A DNA stretch of 64,000 nucleotides from Scheffersomyces stipitis CBS 6054 (Eukaryota > Ascomycota > Pichiomycetes > Serinales > Debaryomycetaceae), in NCBI RefSeq assembly GCF_000209165.1, contig NC_009068.1:1488001-1552000 (forward strand). Reading direction: 5' to 3'. Made by a program: the position numbers and the translations under genes. Shown in pieces: positions 10,349 through 19,585 of the stretch. Below the pieces are notes generated by a model that saw nothing but the letters and a program-made list of their open reading frames with translations, was not told the origin of the DNA and did not search any database. Position 1 is the first letter of the stretch, and every line of letters begins with the position of its first letter.

Positions 10349-11939
10349 GAAATCGGAGTTAGGTATGAAGGGTTGGAAAATTCACCGAGAATAAAACGAA
10401 CTGCCGTATAAGCTTTGGCCAGAGAAAACAATGTCGAAAACAAAGAAGGAAAAATCAACGAAGATGTTCAAAAGCAATAATAAAAGCAAAGAAACTGAGT
10501 TCCAAATAAAATATTGTAATATTAAAACAGTAGAAATGGTCTACCTAAAATATCCGAAATAGAAGAAAAACAAAACTGTATCAAACCCTGATTAAAAAAT
10601 GGATATGGCACAAAAGATTGGGTAACGGAAATCTCGTACTGTGCCAAGCATGTTACCTGGCTAGAGAAAATAGTCGAAATTACTGCGAATTATATACGGC
10701 AGATATATCTGAAAAAAGACTTCAATATGGTGCCATCGGGGCCAGTTGAACCGGAGACGAGAGATTGCTTTGCCATCGAAACCATCTTCCCACTGCAAAA
10801 TGGCGTCTCTACAGTTTATTTTCCTCCTTCCTTGTTTTTTTTCTACTGTGCTCTGGACTTCTCTCTTTTCGTGCATTTCAGTTTTATCTTTTCTTCCACT
10901 CTATCCAGCTCTTTTCGAACAGTAGGTTTTCAGCCGGAGAGTGCCGATCTTCTGAAATAAAACGCAGGCTAAATTGTAATTATAATTCTATTCTATGTTC
11001 CCGCCAATTACACTCAAGGTGGCATCAATATTTTTCATTCGTATCAGATTCGTACTCTTTGTCTCGATCTTCGGCTTGCCCTTTGTTACAATCTCCACAA
11101 TTACATTGCGGCGATACGAGAAATTCTCAAAGTTTATTCTGCGCCTAGCACATTTTTCACTCGCAGCATTTCCAACTGTTCCATTGGAACACAGAAAGGC
11201 TGTAGTTCTGGTTCCATTTTATTCTTTCTCTTCCACTCGGCAATTCGCTTTGTTCTCTACAGTTGTCTCTTATACTTGGCTCTATACTGTCTGACAAGCA
11301 CCTCGGCTGTAGCATATAATGTAAGCCTTCTTCTCTAGCTTCCCCATCTTCCGATTCACATTCTGCAGAAGCCTGCAGGGGACAGTGTTTCCTCTGCGTT
11401 TGGGGCATATTGCTACATGGTTTTCGATTAGCAACCTAATACCGTGGCTTGTCTGAAACCATACTGATTCGGTCCACCCGGACGTTTTATGACATTCTGA
11501 AAGCCTGGAATTTCGACCTATCTTAATTTGGTATGTAGTCTTTCTATACACTCTATGCATCCCAAGTTAAATACTATGCTGAAACAAGTTCACGCTTTAC
11601 AATATGATTGTCATGTCAAAGAAGTCTATTTCGATTCCGGCAGAATGCCCGGTCTTGCGTTGTAGTCGTCCTACTCTGAAATAATCCCACTCTTACACTT
11701 GCTAGATATCAAGCAATTTTATTTTCATCTGTATGCCTATTTTTCTCAGAACAATACCAAATCAGGATAACAGATCTCTACTATTTCAAAAGAGTTAACT
11801 TCCATACTTTAAATCATTCTTATTCGTTTATTCAAGCTACACTGAGAACGCATATTGAGCTCTCAAATCAAGTATAATTGTCTGAATCACTCTAGTATCG
11901 CGAGACATATGTACAGTAGATCGTAGATCAGACAGACGT
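10349..11939. other. 1.6-kb upstream region of the Zn2Cys6 gene
   Basis: No convincing gene. Frames at 10727-10960, 10765-11148, 10995-11294 and 11282-11560 overlap one another in several registers and have compositions typical of pyrimidine-rich noncoding DNA. Confidence 0.6.
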
Positions 11940-12851
11940 TTAACCTGGAGGCAATTGAGAGGCATCGACGACGTCAGCAGCTTCGACGGGTTCGTCCTCT
12001 TCAACGGCAGCGTCTAATGGGGTTCTTGGCAAGGCCATCATACCGGATCTGGCAAGCTCCAAGATACCAAATGGTTGCAACAAGTGGAGGAAGGAGGTGA
12101 TTCTAGAAGGTTTGGCACTCAACTCGACAATGACGTTTCTGTCGGAGAGATCGACGATCTTACCTCCGAACTTCTCCGTGATTGTGTTGATATGGTCCAA
12201 GTGAATATGCTTTTGTCTCAATGCTTCAGAGGGAGCCAAGTTGTTAGGATGGTAAGCCGAATCAGTGGCAGACAAATCTGGCACAGCCGATCCATCGCTG
12301 ATGTGCAACTTGTGGGTGGCTATCAACTCCTGGAAGTATTCTGGGCCCAACAACGATACTCTAGCCAACAACAACTCTCTCTTGATGATCTCCGCATTGG
12401 TGTAGTCCAAAACAGCGTAAACAGGAACCAAGTCCTCAATCTGTCTTCTGGCCTGTTCGACAACAGCATCTTGACCAGCCAAGACAATCGTCATCCTGGA
12501 CAAGTCCTTGACCTCAGTGTTGCACACTACCAATGAGTCAATATTGAAGCCTCTGGCAGCCAAAGTTCCAGACACAGAACTCAACACACCAGGTTCGTTC
12601 TGAACCAAGCAGTTCAAGACGTGCTGCTTTCTGGGAGCTTTAGATGGCATGGGTGTTTCGTACAAGATGGAAGAAACAGCAGCGTCAGCTGACCAGTTGG
12701 GAGTCTCCAAAGTGGGCAAGGGAGGTCTCTTTTGGTTACGGTGTAACGTCTTGTAGGCTAAGGCAGAAGTGGACGAGGAGGTCTGCTTGTTTCTCACGCC
12801 CTGCTTGTAGGCAGAAGAGGCACTGCGGCGCAACGTTTGTTTAGCGAACAT
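11940..12851 (-). CDS. ILV6: Acetolactate synthase regulatory subunit, mitochondrial
   Basis: 303 residues from the chosen Met (MFAKQTLRR). It regulates Ilv2, the first common enzyme of Ile/Val synthesis, and confers valine feedback. An ACT domain begins at RKQHVLNCLVQNEPGVLSSV and includes GTLAARGFNIDSLVV; the distinctive ALDYTNAEIIKRELLLAR and the C-terminal GILELARSGMMALPRTP and QLPPG end match yeast Ilv6. The N-terminus is rich in Arg/Ser/Ala and lacks acidic residues, as expected for a mitochondrial presequence. An in-frame upstream Met at 12938 would add 29 hydrophobic, non-presequence residues; I reject it as the main start. A Gcn4 core (GAGTCA/TGACTC) lies at 12966-12971, about 115 bp upstream. 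Confidence 0.95.
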   Translation of the reverse strand: MFAKQTLRRSASSAYKQGVRNKQTSSSTSALAYKTLHRNQKRPPLPTLETPNWSADAAVSSILYETPMPSKAPRKQHVLNCLVQNEPGVLSSVSGTLAARGFNIDSLVVCNTEVKDLSRMTIVLAGQDAVVEQARRQIEDLVPVYAVLDYTNAEIIKRELLLARVSLLGPEYFQELIATHKLHISDGSAVPDLSATDSAYHPNNLAPSEALRQKHIHLDHINTITEKFGGKIVDLSDRNVIVELSAKPSRITSFLHLLQPFGILELARSGMMALPRTPLDAAVEEDEPVEAADVVDASQLPPG

Positions 12852-13779
12852 TGCTGGAGAGTTTTCTGGAGCCTTTACGGAGGAAAATAGAAAGAAAATG
12901 TGTCTGCAAAACTGAAAAGCTGGAGTAATATTCTGCAAAATTTGGTAGATGTTGGATGATTCATCGAGTCAACGACACATGCGCGACATTTACAAGGTGT
13001 TCAATTTTCATTATGCGACATTGTACGGGCCGGCGGAGGTTGGAGATGTGGTGAGAGCGCGGTAGCGGAAGGCGATGAGGAGGTTGGGAAGTTGTCGCAT
13101 CTGGTGTCGCAAAAGGAGAATTTTCGACATAGACCTGAAATGAAAATTCCATTATAAGGTGATTTGATGGAATTGACGAGCAGAGACTAAAGCATACTTG
13201 CCATAACACAATAAGTGTACTCCAATCCTATATTCACCTCCCGAGTAACTATTTTTATCCACAATTACAGAAATAGGGACTTAAGCAAAAGTTGGCGAGT
13301 TATGAGCCTCCGCTTGTCCCGTGCCCACCTTCTCTTCGTCATTCTTCTATTTCCCTCATTTTCATCCCTAGATGTCTCTAGCGCATCTCTTCATCTCATC
13401 TCCTTAATTATTTCATCTCTCTTTGTCCCACCTCCTTAATTCGTATCCGTCTCCTTGCGTTCCAGCCGGCTAAGTCTGTACGCAAGCAGCGAACTTCTCA
13501 TTGGTGGAGTAGCCACAGGAACTGCAAAAGGTGCGGCACGCGGTTACGGTTGCGATTTCTGAACTACTTTGGGGCATTAGGATAAATTTCAGTAGAGCCC
13601 GTGTACCATACATTTGGGATTTAGGAATTGTGACTGAGATGAGATCCACGTTTAGACGAGACGTCCCACATCCGACTCTTATCTCATCTTGTCTGATTAT
13701 TACCGAATTAACACTGTAGATATAGAACAAAAAATGTATCATTACAATTAAGCATAAGTTAAACTATGTAGCCTGTAGC
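12852..13779. other. Intergenic: ILV6 promoter and 3' flank of the small GPI gene
   Basis: A pyrimidine-rich stretch (13300-13440) and short frames at 13215-13439 and 13470-13742, none with a recognisable domain. Confidence 0.6.
12966..12971. promoter_or_regulatory. Possible Gcn4-type site upstream of ILV6
   Basis: The TGACTC core (minus strand) sits about 115 bp before the chosen ILV6 start. Amino-acid biosynthesis genes in yeasts are classic Gcn4 targets. A 6-bp match alone is weak evidence. Confidence 0.4.
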
Positions 13780-14196
13780 TTAGAGAAGCAAACCAGCAAT
13801 CAAGGCCAATGGGGCAGCAACGGAACCAGCAACCTGGGCACCACCGTTAGTCTTGGTGACAGAAGCAGTGTGAGACTTGGACTTGGTCTTGGTGGCAGAA
13901 GAGGAAGAACCGGTCTTGGTAGCAGAGGAGGAAGAAGCGACGGAGGTGGTCCTTTCCTTCTTAACAGTGGTGGAAGGAGCAGCAGAAGCAACAGTAGTCT
14001 TCTTAGCGGCCTTGGTGGAAGTGCTCTTCTTCATGATTTGTTCATCTTCTTCAATGACAGCAGCCTCTGGGAATTCAAAGTGTTCACCGTCATCCATGAG
14101 GAGAACCATGTTGTCGGTGTTGAGCAAAGCTTGCTCAACGTGGATGGCCATAGCGGAGGCAGCGAATAAAGAGAGGACGGCAGCTTGGAACTTCAT
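13780..14196 (-). CDS. Small secreted Ser/Thr/Lys-rich GPI-type protein
   Basis: 138 residues. An N-terminal signal peptide (MKFQAAVLSLFAASAMA) is followed by a short acidic region (about 30-55). A Ser/Thr/Ala/Lys-rich stalk spans about 55-115 with repeated SSSSATKTGSSSS-like units. The C-terminus is a small-residue cleavage region (TNGGAQVAG) followed by a hydrophobic tail (APLALIAGLLL), the layout of a GPI-anchored wall or membrane protein. The coding strand uses optimal codons (GCT, TCC, AAG), suggesting strong expression. A TATATAAA box lies at 14287-14294, about 90 bp upstream. I do not recognise a family. The dense Lys in the stalk is unusual for a mannoprotein. Confidence 0.82.
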   Translation of the reverse strand: MKFQAAVLSLFAASAMAIHVEQALLNTDNMVLLMDDGEHFEFPEAAVIEEDEQIMKKSTSTKAAKKTTVASAAPSTTVKKERTTSVASSSSATKTGSSSSATKTKSKSHTASVTKTNGGAQVAGSVAAPLALIAGLLL

Positions 14197-15171
14197 GGTG
14201 ATTTAATTTGGATTACAATTGTATATTTCAAAATCAAAAAATTTACTAAACTACAAAAACTACATAAATTGGCGGCTCCCATATTATTTATATAGTCAGG
14301 CAGTGTTACACTTTCAATTAAATTTTCTCTACTTTGAAGAGATCCTTAGGCACAACGTGAGTCTATCACAGGGCATTTATGAGGTTGCTACAGTCCTTAG
14401 TATAAATAACCCCATGCACTGCACAAACGCCCTGCTGTAGAAAGGATATTGCACAAAGACCACTGTAAATCCTTTTTCAGTGGTTCCATTCGCATTTTGG
14501 TACATCTAGATGACGAATCCAGACCCAAATTCTTGGTGGTGGACAAACAGGAAAGTTGTAGTGTGAGCTTAAATGAATTTTTTCGACCTAATTTCGGATT
14601 GCTCAAAAAAGCTCCAAAAATATTTTTTTATGCATAAGCTCAGATTTTGAAGTGTTGAAAAATCAACTTAATTTGCGTATAACTGTGGTAACAAGCGGTT
14701 ATTCAAATTAAACGCGCTTTACAAGACGCATCTGCCCACGTTCCCACCGTCTTCTGTTAGGCTAGCAGCCAAAAAAAATTGATTTGGGAGACTTCCATCC
14801 TACTTAAAAATTCAATCGCGCGACATCCTTCTAATTTAAGCATAATTATTTAATATTGCCTTGAAATTGATTCCGAAAACCGTCCGGGCGAGTCTTGGCC
14901 CTATAACCTTCTTGTAGGAAATATATCACAAGACTTATTGCACCTGCTGGGAATAAGTCCTGCGTGGTTATGCGGCATTGAATTAGAAACGGCTGAGTAG
15001 AAAACCTACGACGTAGTACTTCCATGATAATTTGATTGACTAAAAACTTGGCTATAAAAACGCCTATCTAGTTACCACAAAAGGGTTATCGTTACATTTG
15101 TCTCTGTAAGGATAGACCTGTTTGATTCATAATAAAAATGTTAAATTGTAAGTGCTGTACTCTGATCTAAA
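14197..15171. other. Intergenic between two small GPI-type genes
   Basis: Promoter DNA of the 138-residue gene and 3' flank of the 90-residue gene. Frames at 14219-14440 and 14397-14606 have no recognisable features. Confidence 0.6.
14287..14294 (-). promoter_or_regulatory. TATA box of the small GPI gene
   Basis: TATATAAA on the minus strand, about 90 bp before the ATG at 14196, matches the usual yeast TATA distance. Confidence 0.55.
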
Positions 15172-15444
15172 TCAGAATAACGATAGTACTACAGCTGCAG
15201 CAACTGCATATGGATAGTAAAATTGAACTAAAGTACTATCACTGGACTTCGGTCTGCTATCAGTAGTGTTGTAGTCGACTGGGTCAGGATGCTGTGGGCC
15301 ATGGCCGGAGTCGTTTGGGATAATTTTATTAACAACTCCTTCAGAAAGGATCGCAATACGAGCACCATCAAATTGTGTGATTGCCAAGGAATTGGCAACT
15401 GCTAGCAATTGGATTGCAAAAAGGATAACTTGGAAGAGTTTCAT
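15172..15444 (-). CDS. Very small secreted protein, possible GPI anchor
   Basis: 90 residues. The N-terminal signal peptide is MKLFQVILFAIQLLAVANS. The short mature part contains one N-glycosylation sequon (NTTD), and the C-terminus is hydrophobic (YAVAAAVVLSLF), as in small GPI proteins. The body (about 22-75) has no repeat and no Cys. It has the same orientation and architecture as the 138-residue neighbour but no obvious shared sequence. At this length a chance ORF is possible; the paired signal peptide and hydrophobic end argue that it is real. Confidence 0.62.
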   Translation of the reverse strand: MKLFQVILFAIQLLAVANSLAITQFDGARIAILSEGVVNKIIPNDSGHGPQHPDPVDYNTTDSRPKSSDSTLVQFYYPYAVAAAVVLSLF

Positions 15445-15904
15445 TGTAGTAGATACTTTGCTTTAAATGTTGATGGAGTAATAAAACATTTCTTTCTATA
15501 TTGAGAGGACATTTGTTCTGTTCTTATAGTAATTTTTTTACTGTGAATAGCAAACTTTGTCATTCAAATCTTGCTATCGTTCCATCTGTTTAAAGGGGTT
15601 CTCTCTCTCAAAATAGAATGATCCCCACTCATGCAATGCTGACTCATAATTCTCCATTATATGGATTGTTTGAATTTGGGACGGCTGCAATATCGAGTCA
15701 CTCGTACTTGTGTCCCATTCGGTCGAGAATTACGATGCGGAATTAATTCTCACTTTGGTTTTCGCCCGAGCAGGGTGCGAAAACTTTTTATATTGATCAA
15801 CTGTTGACTAACATTTTGATTGCTGTGGTTTATAGGCTGTCAGATGTATTGTACTCATCATCACAACCCTGTCTGTCTGCTAATAAGCCTGTCAATCTGA
15901 GTTG

Positions 15905-16191
15905 TATCTGTCATCTTCGTCAACTTCTTCCTACAATTCAACTTGTGCTCTGTTTTCAGGGAGCCACATGAGTCATGTGCGCCAGGCTTCTAGAACAGAT
16001 TTCTCTCCAATGGTCCACATGTCAACTTCCGAATTGGGTGGACAACGGAAAGGAGGATTCCAATTGACAGCAGAGCCTCCTTTCATGTTGTCTTGCTAGG
16101 AGTCCAAATTCAGAGATCTCAATAATTTTTGATGTATTTTGTCATCCAACTTTCTTAAGTATTCGCACTTCTGGAACCTTATTCCCCATTT
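15905..16191 (-). pseudogene. Decayed ORF fragment A, unknown protein
   Basis: One minus-strand frame reads KWGIRFQKCEYLRKLDD, IHQKLLRSLNLDS, stop, KGGSAVNWNPPFRCPPNSEV, DMWTIGEKSVLEAW, stop, LMWLPENRAQVEL. The residue mix (Trp, Pro, Cys, charged helices) looks like real protein, with in-frame TAG and TGA stops. I do not recognise the family. It may be the downstream part of the same dead gene as fragment B. The alternative is chance. Confidence 0.35.
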
Positions 16192-16598
16192 AGTCAAACA
16201 GGAACAGGCTTTTCCGAGGAGTGACTTTTTGCGACTAGAATCTGGCATAATCTGTTATCGTATGGCCCCAGGTTTTCAGAGGTAGGCCACGTATTCTTTG
16301 GAAAATAGGAGTAACGATAAAGATTTCTATTTTTACACTCGAATGTGAAAATGTGCTACGTTGCATAAATTTTCTCAACGTGTTAAATATTTACAATTGA
16401 TTTAGTATATAGCGAAAGTGAACCTGCTGTCACAAATAGGGGGCTTGTATACGACATCAAATCTGGCAAAGGAGATTGTAATACATTCACAATTGAAAGT
16501 TGACAGCGACACAAATGAGAATTATTCAGATGCCTCGGTGATAACCAATCCCACGTTTCTTCTAAAATCAGAAGCTATTAGTAACTGAAAATTCAGAT

Positions 16599-17057
16599 GT
16601 CAGCAGTAGTCAGTGCGGATATTATCGTCAAATTTTTCTAATTCCAAACCAGAAAGTCCCACTCTCAACGAAAACAAAGAAAAGATAAACCAAGAAAGAT
16701 AACCGAAAGCAGGATGAGGAGCAACACATTCAGGGTTGGCTACGATACCCTTTTTGAAATTAGCCAACATCTACAAACATTGCCAAACCGAATAGTGTTG
16801 TAATCAGAAAGAATATTTCACCAGATCTACTGTGCAATGTCTAGTTCTAAACACCAGCAGTATCGTTGGGACTCAACTAATTTAGTGATTGCATACCAAA
16901 CAGCACCTGGAGAACCTTGCACAGAAGTGAACCAGGAGGTGAAGGCAAGATCAAAATGATTCTAAACATAAACAAGGTATTAGCATAATCTGTCACAAAT
17001 GTATTAATACCACCGAAAAGAGTATTGGTAACCACCACCTGATATCTGTTTGAGGCG
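16599..17057 (-). pseudogene. Decayed ORF fragment B, possible membrane protein remnant
   Basis: Minus-strand pieces in different frames read like protein: VVVTNTLFGGINTFVTDY then NTLFMFRIILIL; after a frame shift, TSWFTSVQGSPGAVWYAI and TKLVESQRY; then FKKGIVANPECVAPHPAF, GYLSWFIFSLFSLRVGLSG and a stop at 16599-16601. The hydrophobic segments suggest a membrane protein, perhaps a transporter, with several frameshifts and stops. It lies just upstream of an intact amidase on the other strand. The family is not identified. Confidence 0.4.
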
Positions 17058-17501
17058 GATATCCGATTCAGGCAACTATAGGAGAAAGATATACCTTGGC
17101 AATGGCTCCTGGATCAGCTACTATATCGATATTGAGCAAACTTAAGGGTTGCATTGAAAGGTTGACTTGGAATGTTTTACACTATCGTTATTAGCCATAA
17201 CTGTATGTCGTTAAATAAGAAGAATTGCCTATCTACATCTGGTTATAGATTCATAAATGGTATCTTATCTGTGAACAGGAAACAGTTGCTCAAAATTGCG
17301 CTCCGAGAATGCCATTTCTCCACAAATCGAATTAACTTTCCAAGACCGCAAACTTTCCAAGACTAATGAAAATCAATGATGCTTTTCACTATGAATGCCA
17401 TAATATGTAACCCCCTCAAAAAGCGTGGTCACTTCTCCTGAAGCAAGACGCCTATAAGCGTTTGTTGAGATTTCCGTTCCCAATCCAGTAGGCGATAGCC
17501 C

Positions 17502-17593
17502 CTTATCGGTTCGGTTGGCACAATTTATTTTCTATATAAACTCCCAATTTACGGCTGATAATCAAATTTCAAATCTGAAAAATTCAACTTATC
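17502..17593. promoter_or_regulatory. Three GATA-type core sites upstream of the amidase
   Basis: CTTATC at 17502-17507, GATAA at 17557-17561 and CTTATC at 17588-17593, all within 105 bp of the ATG, with TATATAAA at 17533-17540. Fungal GATA factors (Gln3/Gat1 type) bind GATAA and switch on nitrogen-scavenging genes. The core is short, so clustering is the only support. Confidence 0.45.
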
Positions 17594-17606
17594 AAAGAAA
17601 ACAAAG

Positions 17607-19277
17607 ATGCTTACTGACGATTGGAAAGTGCTTGCTGTCAAAGCCCAAAACATATATGAAGACTCCTTGAAATTGACCTTGGAACTTTTTCCCTTCGATG
17701 ACCCGGAGACTTTGAAAGTTTTCAACGGTCTTCCTTCGGCTAGAGGACAGTCTGTTACTGATTTCGGTAGTCCTGCGAAATTTCCGATTGAAGAGTACTT
17801 GAAGAAATTGCCCGAAAATGTCAAAGCTGTTACTGAAAAGGAGCCAATTGAACTTATTCGTGACTTGAAAGCTGGCAAGATCACTGCTGTTGAAGTATTG
17901 AAGTGCTACTACCATGCAGCTATCTTTGCTTCAAGATTAGTTAATTGTGTTCACGAATTCTTACCGGTTGAGAGTTTGGAAGCTGCTAAGAAGCTTGATG
18001 CTGATTTTTCCAAGTCGCTGCAATTGCCCTTATTTGGTTTACCTGTCTCTATCAAAGAAATGATCAAATTCAAGGGCCGTCCCGTTACTCATGGCTCCCT
18101 TTGCTATTTGGACAGAATTGCTGATGATCATGGAGATATGGTCAAAATCTTATATTCCAATGGTGCTGTTCCATTTGTTAGAACTACCAACCCTCAGTCT
18201 CTTATGATGCTTGAATGTGAATCTCTTTCTCATGGCAGGACCGTTAACCCATTCAACAGTGACTTGACCTCTGGTGGTTCATCAGGTGGTGAAGGTGCCA
18301 TCAATGGTATACATGCCTCTCCCCTTGGATTCGGAAGTGATATTGGAGGAAGTATCAGATGTCCTTCAGCTTTCAATGGCATCTGGGGTATGAGAACAAC
18401 CGTTGGTAGATTGCCATGTATGGACTACTACTCGTGCCAGAGGGGTTCAGAATCGATTCTTTCCGTCACTGGACCATTGACGAGGTCATTGGGTTTATTG
18501 GAATTATCTATAAAGACAATTATCGATTCAAAACCCTGGCTTATCGATCCATCTACTTCTGCAATCGAGTGGAAGACTCCAAAGTTCGGTAAGAAGATAA
18601 GAATCGGGATCCTATCTCATGACGGTATTTGTACTCCACAACCACCTATTGCTAGGGCACTTAAGGAAGTTAAGGAAAAGCTTAGCAAACTTCCTAATGT
18701 GGAGTTGGTCGAATTCAAACCTTATGACCATAGTAGGTCATTTGCTATTCTTGGCCATTTGTACTTCGAAGATGGTGGAGCAGATACCAGAGCTACTTTG
18801 GGTACTGGTGAACCTCTTCTTGAACAAACAAAATGGGCCATTGAGGGAGCAAAGGAATTGACTGTACATGAAATCTGGAAGTGGAACTTGGAAAAGCAGG
18901 CATATAGAAAGGAATACCTTCAGCACTGGTTGTCTTACAACAATGACGATGGAGAAGAATTGGACGGGGTTATAGCTCCAGTTTTTGCTGGTCCAGCGGC
19001 CAAACACAGAACCGCAAAGTACTGGGGATACACAGCTCAGTGGAACTGTGTGGACTATCCAGTATTGGTTTTCCCAGTCACCAAAGTTGATCCAGAACTC
19101 GATCAGCCAGTTAAGGATTACACACCCTTAAACGACCATGATAAGTATAACTACGAGGCATATGATTCTCCTGAGAGTTTTCTTAATGCTCCTGTCAACC
19201 TAGGTGTGGTTGGCTTGAGAAATACTGAGGAGAAGTTGATTGAAATAGGAAAAGTGTTGAAGTCTATCTTGGATTGA
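17607..19277 (+). CDS. Amidase-signature hydrolase (acetamidase-like)
   Basis: 556 residues of the amidase signature family, which hydrolyses carboxamides to acid and ammonia. The Ser-cisSer-Lys triad is visible: K150 in VSIKEM, S225 in SGGSSGGEGA, and nucleophile S249 in GSDIGGSIRCP. The K-to-cisSer (75) and cisSer-to-Ser (24) spacings match fatty acid amide hydrolase. No signal peptide or C-terminal peroxisomal signal is evident (ends KSILD), so it is probably cytosolic. Length fits fungal general amidases of the AmdS/Amd2 type; the substrate cannot be set from sequence. GATA-type sites upstream and a peptide transporter downstream suggest use of organic nitrogen. Confidence 0.93.
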   Translation: MLTDDWKVLAVKAQNIYEDSLKLTLELFPFDDPETLKVFNGLPSARGQSVTDFGSPAKFPIEEYLKKLPENVKAVTEKEPIELIRDLKAGKITAVEVLKCYYHAAIFASRLVNCVHEFLPVESLEAAKKLDADFSKSLQLPLFGLPVSIKEMIKFKGRPVTHGSLCYLDRIADDHGDMVKILYSNGAVPFVRTTNPQSLMMLECESLSHGRTVNPFNSDLTSGGSSGGEGAINGIHASPLGFGSDIGGSIRCPSAFNGIWGMRTTVGRLPCMDYYSCQRGSESILSVTGPLTRSLGLLELSIKTIIDSKPWLIDPSTSAIEWKTPKFGKKIRIGILSHDGICTPQPPIARALKEVKEKLSKLPNVELVEFKPYDHSRSFAILGHLYFEDGGADTRATLGTGEPLLEQTKWAIEGAKELTVHEIWKWNLEKQAYRKEYLQHWLSYNNDDGEELDGVIAPVFAGPAAKHRTAKYWGYTAQWNCVDYPVLVFPVTKVDPELDQPVKDYTPLNDHDKYNYEAYDSPESFLNAPVNLGVVGLRNTEEKLIEIGKVLKSILD

Positions 19278-19585
19278 AATAGTGGTATGATTTGAAATCT
19301 GAAAAATCTCTTAAGTAACAAAATTTGTTTTAATAATTATTCGATTTGAATTGTTTCTCATATGGATTGTTGCCTTTGTTTCATTGATTGTAGTGCAGCT
19401 GTTCGATTGCAAAATATGACAATTGAACTTATAATAAGGCTGCGAATTTAATGCGCACCTTATTTTTGACACAAGCACAGACTGCATGAAAATATGTATG
19501 TAAGTGAGAACACATAGTTAATTTCTGATAGCGTTGTAGAATAAATAGAGACATTGATTTATTCTTAAAACTACCCTCCGGAAAC
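19278..19585 (+). other. Promoter region of the OPT transporter
   Basis: 308 bp between amidase stop and OPT start, on the same strand. AT-rich, with no GATAA cluster like that before the amidase. Confidence 0.6.

Larger units (their letters stand above)
15445..17606. other. 2.2-kb region with decayed coding DNA and the amidase promoter
   Basis: No intact gene. Minus-strand stretches that read like protein, but are broken by stops and frame changes, are listed separately at 15905-16191 and 16599-17057. The last roughly 150 bp form the amidase promoter. Confidence 0.6.

Noticed and set aside
12852..12938. ILV6 upstream Met as the main start
   Set aside because: The extra 29 residues are hydrophobic and mixed, and do not look like a mitochondrial presequence.
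13470..13742. 90-codon minus frame near the ILV6 promoter
   Set aside because: No signal peptide, domain or composition suggesting a protein.
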